NCBI GenBank assembly: GCA_024663395.1
Contig: JANFAH010000011.1
Coordinates: 1 to 64,000, forward strand
DNA: 64,000 nucleotides
DNA from: Pisolithus tinctorius
Taxonomy: Eukaryota > Basidiomycota > Agaricomycetes > Boletales > Pisolithaceae
Direction: 5' to 3'
In this document: one piece after another, positions 50,446 through 62,977 of the stretch
Numbering within the stretch: position 1 is the first letter of the stretch
How the letters are laid out: each line of letters opens with the position of its first letter
The notes under the pieces: generated by a model
What the model saw: the letters and a program-made list of their open reading frames with translations, nothing else
Database searches by the model: none
What the model was told of the DNA's origin: nothing
Program-made: the position numbers and the translations under genes

Positions 50446-51766
50446 CTGCGAGCGAACAAAGGTAAGCAAGGCGACGCGAGGGCGACGCGTCAATTGCACG
50501 TGAATGACTTACGATGATGTATGTGTTGAGATGATGAGCGAGTCTTTGAGAATCTGTAATCAGGTTAGCGTCGCTGTCGTCGACGACGAGCGGGGAACTC
50601 ACTCACTGAGAGGGCAGAGGGGAGGGAGATGGTGATGGTTGTTGATTGAGGGAGATTCGGCAAGTAAATCGAAAATTAAATAATTCAGAACTGGGCAGAG
50701 GGTTCGGGTATAGGGCTGGGCTTAGGGTATTTCCTTATCGGGTCATATGCCACACGTCACCCTCTCTCACACGCCCGTCACGTGATTCCACTCTCCCCGC
50801 CTGTGGACAGCGACGGGGGATCTCGCTGGCGTGGTTCATCCGCTGTCGACACACAATAGTAGCCGTGTCTTACTTAGAATAATGGGGGACTCACTTCTCA
50901 TTTGTTTCATTATCATGGCCCACAGCGCTGTGTGGGAATGTCGGAGCTTTGCTAGCAAGCTGTACATCAAGCTGTGTCAAGTCAGCCCACTCTTACAGAT
51001 ATCTGCATTGTATCCTCCATTATAATGGCATCACGCACCAGCTTTGTCCGAGATATCCATAGTCACTGATCGGGCACTAGACTGTAGACTTCGGTTGACG
51101 GATGCGACATTCCGGTCCTCCTGTTTAGTACACTATGCTGTGCTTGTGGCTTGCACGCGTTTTATTTCCGGGAACGCAGTGCTTGAATATCACGATCTTA
51201 CAGTCTCGGGTGGTGAACTCAATTCCCTCGATGGAAGTCTGCGGAAATAGAAGACTGTCAAGGCTCTAACGCGATATGCCATCATGTTTGGAGTTCAAGG
51301 CAAGAAGATATTATGACGTCTCCACGACTTTGCGTGAAAATCGGCACTTTATTACAGCACAAAAACGCGATAACAATCCCCCCTGTCATCCAGTAGTCGC
51401 TTGACCTGGCACTATCATGTACGTATATAGATCTATTAACAATATCTCACGATCGGTCCTCCCCCTGCGTGGTTATTACATAGTGGAATGTAAGATAACG
51501 ATGAGTTGTACAGTACGGATGAATGCATGTCCAATAATAAAGTGCGCAAATATAATGATGCTTATCAGATAGGGTGAATCGAGTGTCCCGATTAGGCATC
51601 GATCGGACCAATCTCCTTTGTTTCAATGTTTAGCGTATTATTTCCGTTTCCGGCACGGCCGGCCAGCTGTTGAGTCCCTGTCATAATAAAATCGCATACG
51701 CCATCCGAGTCCAGGCCATTTAACGCTGGCACAGCAACCTTCTCTTTGTTTCTCATCGCTGCTGCC
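50446..51766. other. Region upstream of the 14-3-3 gene and of the 822-residue protein gene
   Basis: About 1.3 kb. The left part holds the spliced 5' leader and promoter of the 14-3-3 gene. The rest is intergenic, with no supportable ORF. Confidence 0.45.
50777..50785. promoter_or_regulatory. GTCACGTGA palindromic E-box upstream of the 14-3-3 gene
   Basis: A CACGTG core in the extended context GTCACGTGA, about 330 bp upstream of the 14-3-3 start. Fungal bHLH factors of the Cbf1 type bind this sequence; function here is inference from position only. Confidence 0.3.
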
Positions 51767-54564
51767 ATGGCGGAACAACAACGCCAAGTCGAAGCTTCGA
51801 TGGCCTGCAAATGTCTCAACGTCCGCATACGACCCCAGCCCGAACACTCCAGGCCTCCGGATTTTCTCATCGCGAACATTGGACTCCCAGATTACACTCT
51901 GACGTATGTCGGCGAACACGGTCTCACCATCGTAAGTTTCCATGGCCGTCGACGCTAACCGGTCCCCGTCACTGTGTTTTATGTTGCCTTAGGAGCACCC
52001 CCAAGTGACAGTGAGAACCAGGAAAATCGGACAGCCCATGCCGGACTCCCCACGGTCCATCCGATATACGACGCTCACTTGTTTAATCTGCCAGACGCTC
52101 GCTTATCGCGTCCAGCAGCTCGTCACGCTGGATGTGGACGGTCAAGAAGGCCCACTACTTCCATCCTCGGACTGGGTCGAACAGGAGACCCTGAAGAGCA
52201 GCCATGGCTGGATCGAAGTGTACAAGGACTGCCTAGTGAGTGCGCCAGCTGAATACTACAACCGCTATAGCAATCCGCTGTCTCTGTGCGCCACACAACT
52301 AGGCGTCTCCTTCCTTTGTCTGACCTCAAGCGACCTCCATTGTTGCTAACATTGTCTCCAACCAGGCCTCCAATGCAATCCCCACCGTCGCTTCCTCCTC
52401 GGATTTTTCCCCCGAGTTTCATATTGCTGTGCCCCAGCCCGCAACTCCTTCACCCGCTGAGCCCGCATCCGAGGAATCCCCGGACTCTCCGGACCACTCG
52501 CAATATGACGCTCCAGCCGGGCCTTTTCTGACAAACTTGAAGGCTCTATTCCCTCCCGCCCCATTTGTCCCTCTCCACCCCGTTTTCTCACACCTTTTGT
52601 CCGCCGCCGAAGGCCGGTCTGAGACTCTCAGAGCGGAAGCTGAAAAACAAATCGCGGCAATAATACGCGAGAAAGTCGCGGAGCTGCAGGTGGCCGAGGA
52701 CAAATTAAGAAGAGACGTCAAGTGTCTATGGAAACAATTCATTGAGAACGTTGGCAAGGTCCAAACGGAAACAGGGGCAGCTGCCAGGAAGGGCCAAGGC
52801 GGTTCAAATGGCCGCCCGCCCAATACAGCAGGCGTTTCCGGAACGCCGCTAGTCTCCGTTAGGGACTTTGTTCCGGTTGCCAGTCCAAGAATGAGGTCTC
52901 CCATATCCTCCATACCGAGAGTGTCTTCGTTGTCAGCATCCCTTGCTACTTCCGCGTTCTATCATCCCGCTGCTCACAGGGCCCAGGCGGCGGCGTCACA
53001 ACCACCAGATGCTGACAGTCCACCGTCCTCCTCACCCTATTCCTCGCATCGATCTTCGTCTCTGGACTCACTGAGTGGTCGCTCCCCACCTACGGAAATA
53101 GAGTCCCCTGGTCCCTCGCCACGTGCTAGCAGGGACACCATCATACAGCCCTTCAAGCGAAAGATGGACGAACAGCAAGATACCACTGTCAGTTTCCGAT
53201 ATTTCACTATTGTGGAAGCAGAAGCGGCCCGCAAACGACAGCAGCAGCAGCAGTCCGCTGCCGCCGATGTTGCAGGAGCCGAAGATCGTAAGCGCACAGC
53301 GGAGAAACCAGGGGAGAAGAGCGGAGATACGAAGGGAAGGAAGAGTCCCGGCCACAATGAGATCTCTACCACGGAGCACCGTGTGAAAGAGGAGCGGGCC
53401 AAGAAGTCTGATGGTGAAGAAAGCAAGGCACCGCCTGAGATGACGACCCCTAAGAGTAAACGACGGGTGACGTTTGATTTACAGGTAGAGGCCGATGACG
53501 CTAACGAGAATACTAATAAGAGTTCATCCGGTGAGAAATCCTGGGGTAATGAAGGCATGTGATCAGTTCTTTATTGATGCAACCTTTTTGTGAATGGTCA
53601 CTGCTAGCAGATATGATATTTGACCTGGAGGACGAAGTTGAGAGTGGTGAACGTGAAGTTCCAGAAACCACACAGGTCCCCTGGCTTGTCGATAACACAC
53701 CTACTTCCTCGCGCCCTGAACAAAGTCATTCAGGCAGTCGCGATGGACCTTCAACTTCGTCATCTTTGCGGCGAACCTCCGTTCCCTCGATACCCCTGGC
53801 AAAGACGAATGGAGGTGCAGGCGGGAGGTCGGTTCGCGCGAACGGTGTTCTCGATGTCGTCGCACCGCTCAGTCCACCCGAACCGCAGAAGCCAGAGCAG
53901 TCTGACGAAGTGGACCCACATGAAGAAGATATCCTGAGACTCGTTGCTGCTCACACTCCGAGCCATCGGAATGCCTGGAAACGCCATAGCAAGGCGTGGA
54001 AGGCGCTCGTTGGCTCATCCTATCTGAAGGGTGCACCAGGGGCCCTGATACCGAAAGAGGATGAAGATGATTCTGAACGCACCCCCAATGAGACTGATGA
54101 CAGTGATTTGGACGCCTTACAGGGTACCTTTGTTTGTTGCTGTTGGGCACGCAAGATCGTGTAGGCTGATATATTTTGTAGATGTGAAGTGGTCCTTCCA
54201 GGGCGGGATTGCTGCATCTTTACCTGTCAACATCAGACCGTTGGTCCGAAGAAGAGAGCCATTATCGTTGGCGTCTTATCAGCCCAAGACATCCCTCCCC
54301 GAGAAAGCCGGTGCCATGGGACCATCGCTTCCGGATGCATCCAGTGGGCGACATGTATCCTTTGCAGAACGTGATCCGACGACCCGACGTGGCACACTCG
54401 ACTTTATTAGCACAGTGGAAACTGAAGAAGACGAGGAAGGGAGCGACGAGGAGCCTACCCAGGTTAGCATACCTGATGAAGCTCGAGGTCGGCAACGTGC
54501 TTTCAAGATCCTCAAGGCGAGAAGCAAGGTTCCTGCCGCGGGCATGTGGAGGAGTCTTGCGTGA
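51767..54564 (+). CDS. Uncharacterised basidiomycete protein, 822 residues
   Basis: Five exons (51767-51931, 51993-52235, 52366-53530, 53611-54123, 54182-54564) with consistent phases. The first ~135 residues look folded: CKCLNVRIRPQ, GLTIEHPQVTVRTRKIGQ, YTTLTCLICQTLAYRVQQLV and SSHGWIEVYKDCL. Four or more Cys in two CxxC-like pairs suggest a possible zinc-binding head. The remainder is low-complexity: a short coiled coil (about 205-265), Ser/Pro-rich stretches, a Gln run (QQQQQ), Lys/Glu-rich sequence with KSKRRVTF, and two basic-Thr/Ser motifs (RRVTFD, GRHVSFAERD). Those V-[ST]-F sequences resemble PP1-docking RVxF sites, which is inference. I do not recognise the family and assign no function. 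Confidence 0.75.
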
Positions 54565-54864
54565 GGCAGCCTTTTTTGGCACCATATGCTTTTTTGTTGA
54601 GGACCCACGACTGGTGATTATACTTTATTTTCATTTCAGTAATTGCTGTGCTTCATGTATGTGCAACATTGTGTTTCTGTCATGCACGATTGTCTGTACT
54701 GTTTTCTGTTTTCTTTTCTTTTTACTGACGGCATGGTAGCTTGGTGTACTTTTTTTTTCTCAATGGACTTCGGTTTGACTTGTTAGTGGAAGTGAATTGG
54801 AGTGTGCATGTGAGACCCCGAACACCGCATTTCATTTGAGCAAGAAGACCACTCACTACCGTCG
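54565..54864. other. Region between the 822-residue protein gene and the NOL11-like gene
   Basis: 300 bp, T-rich, with a run of nine T near 54750. It carries the 3' end of one gene and the promoter of the next. Confidence 0.3.
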
Positions 54865-57469
54865 ATGAGTTCAAGCATTGGGGAACCTTTCCAGCTGTAC
54901 TCGACCAATACATCGGCGAAAAAGCTCAGTCTTAACAGCCGACTTGTATATACCACGTACAACCCGAGATTTCGAAGACATGCCACACTGACAATTCAAG
55001 GAGACGGCATTCATGTCGTGGACGTACGTCCACACTTCTTTTTTTCTCTAGCTTCTCTGGCTAAACTGTGAACTTTCGTACATAGGTCGAAAATCTACAC
55101 TCGGTAGTCTCGCATTCGGTCGGCGATCATGTCTCCTTCTCTGCACCCGCTTTCACTCGATCCGTAGTGGAGGACAACAACATTCGTTTTTCCGTCACGT
55201 ATGCGGTCATAAAACAAGCACCCGAGATAGTCAAGGCCAATCGCGAACGGACTATCTGGATCATGAAGCAGACGCTTGCCGGATTGCGCGTTACGAAGGA
55301 CGAACGGAAGAGTGTTGTGGTGCGTCATCATCTTTTGAATTTCTAGTTGTACGATGTGACGCTGTGCCGGGATGTAGACACCTTTTCCACCTGTACGCAT
55401 ATGCGGTGTTGACAGCGATGAACTGCCGTTGTTACTCGTATCGAAGAGCGGTGGGATTAGTCTGGCAGATCCTGAGGTGGCAATCCAAAGCCAGTTAGAA
55501 TGGACCGGCGGACAGGAACTACTGGACGTCTTCGTCTTCCCTTCTTCTTCGTGTCCTGTTTTTATCCAACGTGACACGGATTCTACGGACTCTGCTGTCC
55601 GCAATGTTGTCTGCATATGTTGTCAAGCGGGATCGAACATGTATGTGCGGGTCGCTTTGGTTGGTGATGAGATAGCGCACGTGGACACTTGCAAGTTACC
55701 GATCGGCGATGAGGGGGAGACCGTAGAAGGAAGAATAGCGGGTGTAACGTGTAGTGCAGAGGGTGTCCTTAGTTTCATCAGTAAGTTTGCCAATTGTCTC
55801 GGTGGGATACATTTTATGACGTTCCGTTTCCAGCTTCACGCGGGGCGTGGAAATCCTTTCAGCTTTCTGTGTCGGAGCCTTCGACATTACACGCTATTCC
55901 ACTAACGGAGCCTCTTCAGCTGCATGCTTTCAAAAAAAGACGGCCTGGCATTTCTATCGTTTCGCTCTCATCGTCTCTCGTTCTTCTGGCTACGACAGTG
56001 GAAGGACAAAATAATATATCCCTTCAACTTGGGACCTCCGTTATGGCGTTTTGTTAGCATCACAAACAATGACTTCCCCAGTGGCCGACGCGCTTCCTCA
56101 TCTCCATCTTATTCTTGGCGATGAGGGCCAAACGCTACTCACCCTGTCTCCATCCCAGCCACCATCAAAATCTCAGGGCACTGCTCGGTCCACCGTTCAC
56201 GTCATTCCCTTTGACCAGACTCTTAAATCAAACCTCGCTGCCGCTCTCGGAAAATCATCTGCAACAGAGGAATGGCTCGTACCGCCAAAATCTGATCCTC
56301 TTATTTCAGTTTTGAATGAGGACCAGAGGAAGTTGGTGTCTGCACTAAAAACCACAATTACCAAACGGGCGCCACAACGGGCTGACCATGAATTTTTTAC
56401 ATGGGTTCAAAAACATAGTCGAGGTGATGTAAGGACAATGACATTGTTAACCGCCATGTATTGGGTTTTTTATGATCCCCATTCAGGAAGCCGAACCTGT
56501 GTATGGACATGAATTTGTGAAGAGGATCGTCAATGCGATACTTGTGACTGAAGTGAAAGCAGGAGATCAGCATTCTCCTCGCATCCTGCAATATCTTCTC
56601 GAACGGGGCTTGGTGAATTCCACCATGGTTGATGGAACTCTCTTACGTAGATTATCCGAACGAGGTCACTGGGTAAGTTTTGTTCACCGTCTTTGCTGGC
56701 TACGAAATTTCATATATGTGAAAGGAAAATGTTATCCTTTCCCTACGAACCGTGATCGACGTATCAGAAGACGAGATGATCTCTTCACTAAAGTTCGTCA
56801 TCGACGCCCACAGAAAACGAGAGAACAAGTCATCAGATGCCATGCATCTGGATTTATCTGAGCCATGGATACCCCCTTTGGAGACGTTGCTGTCTGCGTG
56901 TCTGTCGTATGACTTTTCGCCGGTTGCTGTGCGGCTGTCCATCCGGAAGTATCTCTCGGACGCTCGTGATTTAGTGGCGATTCTCGGTGTCCTGGAGGGT
57001 TGGTTGCATGGAGGTATAGAGGATGAGATGAAGGTTGCGCTCATGTCGACAGTCAAGAGTGTCGCTGTGAACACGGAGAGCCGCACTACTGTCGTGCCGC
57101 CGTATCCTAAGGTATATATGAAACCTGCACTGGAAGCTACTTGGTGTTAACCTTTGTACCCAGATCATAACCTTCCTGCAGACGTTGCTTGACGCATCAT
57201 GCATCGCCTTGTTGCAATACCAACCATCCTATGATTTGCTGAGAAAAACCTTAGCGCAGATCGAACCGGAGATCGATCGCTTAGATCGCTTAGAACAGTT
57301 ACGTGGGGTATTAGAGCCGTTCGCAAAAGCGCACGCTCGGACGTTGAGGGAAAAGGCGGGGTGTGTTCCAAAGGAGAGTCCAACAGAGTTGAAACGACAG
57401 CGCAAGCGAATGGAGCAGCAGGCTTCGCTTGGAGTTGGTTTGTATAAGTTGGAGGAACTTGTGCTATAG
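54865..57469 (+). CDS. Probable NOL11/Utp8-like nucleolar protein; one frameshift
   Basis: Seven exons (54865-55023, 55086-55319, 55378-55780, 55834-56428, 56487-56672, 56725-57111, 57164-57469) give about 756 residues if one base is restored in exon 4. The N-terminal half is beta-rich, like a WD/propeller protein (LPLLLVSKSGGISLADPE; AGSNMYVRVALVGDE). A conserved-looking WDLRYGVLLASQ follows, then an alpha-helical C-terminal half (RILQYLLERGLVNS, GHWENVILSLRTVIDVSEDEM). This layout and the C-terminal helices resemble NOL11/Utp8, t-UTP subunits needed for pre-rRNA transcription and processing; I rate the name as tentative. At about 56029 CTTGGGACC lacks one base relative to the reading that gives LQLWDLRY (CTTTGGGAC). 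Followed 100 bp later by the molybdenum cofactor gene. Confidence 0.6.
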
Positions 57470-57569
57470 TTACGACGACGTAGATAAGATAAAACTTAAA
57501 CCATCGCACGCCGTCACCGAACGTCGATGATAAGATTGTTTGACATCTGAACTCGCACCATCGCTAACC

Positions 57570-59960
57570 ATGAGTTTTTCTGCCGGTGTCATAACAGGTG
57601 CGGCTGGTCAACGATTGGTCTGAACATGGGCTGACGAAGCGGGCAAAGTGAGTGATAGCGTGCATGCTGGGGTCAACGAGGACAAGTCGGGTCCACTCAT
57701 CCAAGACATCCTCCGAACGCGGGGGTTCGAAAGAGTAGTGTCAGCCGTCGCTTCAGACGACGAGGAGAGTATACGTGCAAGTCTTAAACTGATCCTTTCT
57801 TTGAAGGTGGATTGTGTTTTCACGACGGGTGGCACGGGTTTCGGTGAGAGGGATATAACACCCGAGGCGAGCATGCATTATCTTTTGTCATACCAGTGCG
57901 TACTAACTGCGAACATCTACTAAGTAGGCAATATCACCCCTTCTCGAGCGACAAGCCCCTGGACTTGTCCATTTACTCCTGTCTTCGTCATTGAAGCATA
58001 CTCCGCTTGCGGTCTTATCACGCCCGCTGGCCGGAACGATCGGAAAAACACTGGTCGTAACGCTACCGGGAAGTACGAAAGCCGTACGGGAGAACTTGGA
58101 CGCTCTCCTGTCGAACGGCGTACTCGACCATGCTTTGGATCTCACAAAAGGCGGAAGCGGCAAGGTCGTTCATGCCGCCTTGGGATCCGGTCATACTCCC
58201 ATCGTAGGAGAGGAGCACGCCTGTGGCCACCACCACCGCCCTGGATGTGTCGCGCCTAAACCTCGAACTACATTATCGCATGATCCCTCCGTTCCTGGTA
58301 CGCAGGATCAACCCACTAACCTCTCCGTAGCACTGTAACTCAAATAATGATACTAAACCAGCCCCGGGTCGCCTTCGGGTATCTCCTTACCCCATGATCA
58401 ACCTCAAGGATGCTTTGGACATCATAATGACGGAGATACAATCCCTGGAGGTGGTGACCCTTCCGGTAAATTAAGCTTTCAACAGCACGAAGAGGGTGGG
58501 ACTGACATCGGGGGGTAGGTCACTGCAGGCTTGGACGGGCCATGTTCTGGCGGAGGATGTTCGTGCGCCGCAAGATATCCCTTCGTCCAAGACGACCAAT
58601 GTGGATGGGTACGCAGTTCGCTGTGAGTCTTCATACGTTTGGATATACACTCCGCAGCTACATATCCTCCATAGCCTCTGATACTCCTGGCGTATATAAC
58701 GTCCTGACCTCCCGAACCCATAAGCTCTCTGAGGAGCTACCAGAGGGCTCTATATTCCGCATCAATACGGGAGGGCCATTGCCAGCTGCGAGTGACTCAG
58801 TCATCATGGTAGAAGACACAGAGCTAGAATCCACGTTGAAAGACGCCGATGGCGAAGATGCGGAGGAGGAGCAAGTTAAAACTCTTGCGCAGGTATCCCC
58901 AGGAGAGAATGTTCGCGAACCAGGTTCGGACGTACGCCAAGGAGATCTCGTGATGCAAATGGGGGAAGTAATCACGAGTGCTGGGGGTGAAGTGGGAACG
59001 CTGGCGTTTGTTGGACGCAAAGAAGTCGGTTTGTTTTCTTTACTTGGCAGAAAATGAAACGACGACCATTCACAGGTCAAGGTGGTTCGAAAACCGGTTG
59101 TCGCTCTCCTTAGTACGGGGAACGAATTACTGGACTTGCAGTCGCCTAAACCTATGCCTGGAGACGGATGGGGAGGGATATGGGACACTAATCGCCCCTC
59201 GTTGCAGGCAGCGTTGGAAGGCATGGGCTACAAAGTCATCGATCTAGGCATCGTTGCAGATGAGTACGTCCCTGATCTGGTAGCCGTCAGGTTACTGGTT
59301 GCTGCAACGTTGTTACAGCGTGGACGCACATGTTCGAGCTGTATCCAAGGGTCTTGAAACCGCAGATATCCTTTTGACGACAGGCGGGACGTCCATGGGG
59401 GCAAGCGACCTACTGAAACCAGTAATCGAACGCAGATTCAACGGCACGATCCACTTTGGGCGTGTTGCGATAAAACCTGGAAAACCGACCACGTTCGCAA
59501 GCATAGCAACCAAGGTCGCTCCACACGGCCGGAAGTATTTGTTCGCCCTTCCCGGAAACCCGGCCGCTGCGATTGTGACCTTCCATATTTTCGTAGTGCC
59601 AGCGCTGAGAAAACTGGGGGCTTGGCTGCCTAACAAGTGTCAGCTGCCTCGAGTCCAGGTCCAGGTAAGCCCCCTTCCCCCAGGACAGCGCATGCTAGCC
59701 ATCTAACGGTATCTTCGATTTACAAGCTTGAAAATGCGATGCCGCTTGACCCCCGTGTGGAGCTCCACCGAGTCATTGTGAGGTCGACGCCAGAGGGCCT
59801 GCTCGCGACCACCACGGGCAGCCAGAGGTCGAGCCGGGTGACGAGTTTGTGCGGTGCCAATGGACTAGTACAGCTACCTCCACTGGCTGTGGGTGGCCCA
59901 AGCAAGCTGGAAGCTGGAGAATTTGCGCAAGCCATTATGATAGGAGAAATTCAGATATAG
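57570..59960 (+). CDS. CNX1: Gephyrin-type bifunctional molybdenum cofactor enzyme (MogA-MoeA fusion)
   Basis: Nine exons (57570-57597, 57649-57866, 57928-58297, 58362-58465, 58529-58622, 58675-59024, 59076-59263, 59319-59664, 59727-59960) encode 643 residues. The N-terminal MogA (G) domain has VSDSVHAGVNEDKSGPLI and TTGGTGFGERDITPE, which adenylates molybdopterin. A His-rich linker (GHHH, KPRTTLSHDP) leads to the MoeA (E) domain: RVSPYPMINLKDAL, HVLAEDVRAPQDIPSSKTTN with VDGYAV, LSTGNELLD, TTGGTSMGASDL and LPGNPAAAIV; this domain inserts molybdate. G-before-E is the order of animal gephyrin. Intron 2 begins GC rather than GT (GAG|GCGAGC). An apparent stop in the linker disappears with the 64 bp intron at 58298, and another with the 63 bp intron at 58466. 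Products serve enzymes such as nitrate reductase and sulfite oxidase. Confidence 0.95.
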
Positions 59961-62258
59961 CCTGGAGGGAAGGGAAGGAGGAGTTATTTTCTTGGCTGGT
60001 GCGAGTCCGAGACAATACTGTCAACGAGCAAGTACGCCGTTGGGTTTGTTTGAACTTTGTTCATTCACCCATTTTGGCCATAGTGGATATTTCCATGTAT
60101 ATTTAGGATGGATGTACCGCCCGCTCACATCAACAAGAGCACGCCAGTAGGATTATTTGAAAAGAATCCGTGTATCGATAGCTGTCCCCACTGCCCACCT
60201 TCTGGCTCCTGGGGGAGTCGTGGATAACTTCCCCAATGGCTGTCATTTGGTTGGAGCATCCGCACCTCGGCCCGGGGGAGTACACAGACTCATCTCAGAA
60301 GACTTGCCGCACGATGTCTTAAACCTTGTCATGCACGCGAAATTACTAACCAACATAGCAACTCACGAAGATGCCTTGATCAGGGCTTTCTCAGGTTAGA
60401 AGGGCGCTTGTTGGCTCAGTGTTTGTCCATGTGGAAACCAGCCGGCTCCTTCCATTATCGCACTGACATCATCCCAAATCACTACTTGTTTCCAGTGATC
60501 TTTGGGTCAGCTCCCACTAAATGGGCACAGAAGCCTCACGGTTCCCATCGGAATGCCATAAAAAAATGTCAAAGTGACACAACCCCGCCGCATGCCCCTG
60601 GAAGCTGGTGTTATTTGACGCAGGCGTGAACCAATAAGGCATTCGGAGACTGCGAGTCGTCTACTGGTGGTCCGAATAGCAAGGACCGCCCGTTTCATTT
60701 TTTTCTCCCCCTTCCTGCCCAACCCTCGCTCTTGCTAGAGTCAGCGGTGATCGCAATCAAAGTTGGCCTCACTTGCGCGGCGATTGATTCTCGTTAAATG
60801 TGTTTTGCACGCTCGCCGCGATCGATCCACCGCATTATTGGTGCCATAGCGTAGGATGCTGAGATATCGGGCGAAGGGCATCCTCGATGGCAGTTGCAGC
60901 CGCAGAAGAGAACGATGAATATGCCTCGCGGCCAGAGTGCTTTAGGGTAACACCTCCGGAAGGATACTTGTGTTCCGCCGTCATTCACCCGCGTAACAAG
61001 TGTTGCGAGCACCACGGAAACCACAGCACCTCCCCCACCCTCCATTGGAACATCCTGCATCGTGACCCGTGAAGATGACCGCCCATTAAACATTAATCAG
61101 CTGCGTGCTGCACGAACGAGGGCGGACGGAGCTACACTTAACTGCTATCAAGATCCACATGTCCGAGGCTTCAAAGAAGCCACCGAAAACCCCGAACGTA
61201 CGAGCCTCAGATTTTTTGATATGTGGAGGTCTGACGTGTGATGGAATACCCCATGCCATCCTGCTAGCATGCATAGCCCCATCAGCATGAAGGCTTCGGC
61301 ACGTCTTTCATAGTTGCGGTGCACGAGAGGTACAGCAAACGAAATCCCCGCCGATATCGAGCTCCAAGGGCGTCAGATATTTCTTATGCGTGTGACAACG
61401 AATCGGGATCTTGTTCCTCATAGAAGACAAATTCGGTATATCAGGCCGCGCTCCCCGGTGGCACGAACCACAGCATGGAGAGCTCGCGAGCACGAATAGT
61501 ACCTCCCGAGGCCAGGTGTCTGCCCGTGGCGCAGATTCAGTCTGGTGTTGGCTTTTTTTCTTCTGGTATCAGAAGTAACTGACTCCGTGTGGTCGGCCAA
61601 GTTACCACTTATTTGGGGTAGTACGTTCTACTGATAAAGCACTGGATCGACCATCACAGCGACACTTAACCCCCATTGGGACCCTACTTACTTTTTTTAC
61701 AAAGAAGCTGCGGTGAGAAGCATACCTGGCAAAGAGCTGAGTTAGTGCCACTGTACTTACTGCTTGTCATGGAGAACCTCGGTTTTCCTAATTCGATGTC
61801 GTACCGTTCGAATGTCTTTTTTCTGCTCTTTCGAAATTGGAAGATAGCCGGCCCGAGTCTCGGTCGGAAATGGTTCGGTCCCTCCAGTCGGCGATGGCAC
61901 AGCTTGGACAAAAGAAGTGGAACCTGTTGGATCTTGCGCCCATCAATTCAAGTGAAATGATGAGTCCAACTGTCACTACACACCTGGTACATATTGTTGG
62001 GAATAGGATTTTGTCACATTAGTTAATGGTAGATTACGTGTACGGTCTAATGAATCACTATCAACATCATATCTGCATACTACGAGGCATTATTAACTAA
62101 TCCAAGTCAGGGTGATGGGAGAGCGGACGTGGCATGTACGTATTAATATTTCAAGCTGTAGTGTAGGGGAAGGTTCTAAAGAGCAAATCACCCACGGTGC
62201 CTAGTTACTTGAAGCACAGGGGTAAGTTAAACCCACTGACGAACAGAATCAACTAAGC
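59961..62258. other. Gene-poor region downstream of the molybdenum cofactor gene
   Basis: 2.3 kb with no recognised gene. Several 60-95 codon ORFs (for example 61676-61960 plus) have no family resemblance. No TIR or LTR pair was found by eye. Confidence 0.4.
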
Positions 62259-62923
62259 TTACCTGTGTTTGCTCCTGTAATGTTTCTTCATGCTGTCCTT
62301 CCGAGAGAACTCTAACCCGCACTCGGGACACTGGCACTTGTTGATCCCTAAATGGGTCTCAAAAACGTGACGAAGCACACTCCCTCTGGTCATCGGTGTG
62401 TTGCATCCAACCCATCGACAAGTCATTGGAGTCTTCTCGTCACCCGTGACACCATGCAGTGCTCTTAAGTGAGCCGAGAATTCATTTGGTAGAAGGGGAT
62501 AACTGCAAGCCACTCCGCCATCAACCCACCCACATTGACGAGGCTGTTTTTCATAGGGTAGGGCAAGGAGTTCCAGCATCATCGCTGCGTCCTGCAGGGG
62601 GTCAGCGCGACACTCTTTAGACAATTGAATAGAAATTACCGCATCACTGAATTCTTGGTAGAGAGCCATCTGTTAAGAGGGATCAGGTAGGAGATGCTTG
62701 AGGTTCTACCGTTGCTCCGAGAGAAATCCATGCATAAATACCCATTTATTGACGCCCTGCGGAGTTCTGGTCGCAGTGGCACGATAGAGAACTGGCAGTA
62801 GTATTGTGAGGCATCCTGCCAACGGCAGGAGTCTCCATAGAACCCCGGGTACGAGTTAAGGTTAAGGGCGACCACTTGGCCCGTTTCGTGGACACGCCCT
62901 GTAGAGAGTTGGCTGGAATGCAT
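62259..62923 (-). CDS. C2H2 zinc-finger protein, 5' exon junction unresolved
   Basis: The exon at 62669-62259 encodes three finger-like units. The last, CPECGLEFSRKDSMKKHYRSKH, is a canonical C2H2 finger; CRWVGCNTPMTRG with HVFETH and CGWVDGGVACSYP with HLRALH are atypical GLI-like ones. Upstream, 62923-62710 is open and carries LRPELRRASINGYLCMDFSR, which looks conserved. A GT-AG intron (62709-62670) lies between, but joining the exons shifts frame by one, so either a base is missing or the finger exon has its own start at ATG 62669. Likely a nuclear DNA-binding regulator; targets unknown. The C-terminus ends directly after the last finger (SKHR), unless a donor at AG|GTAAGC extends it. Confidence 0.65.
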
Positions 62924-62977
62924 ATCACAAAACAAATAGGGGCCAACAGAAGCCGGATCACCATCACGTTGCGCCAC

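Noticed and set aside
58321..58480. Stop codons in the molybdenum cofactor gene taken as a pseudogene sign
   Set aside because: Both disappear with ordinary introns of 64 and 63 bp that rejoin conserved sequence in frame (VSPYPMINLKDAL and HVLAEDV).
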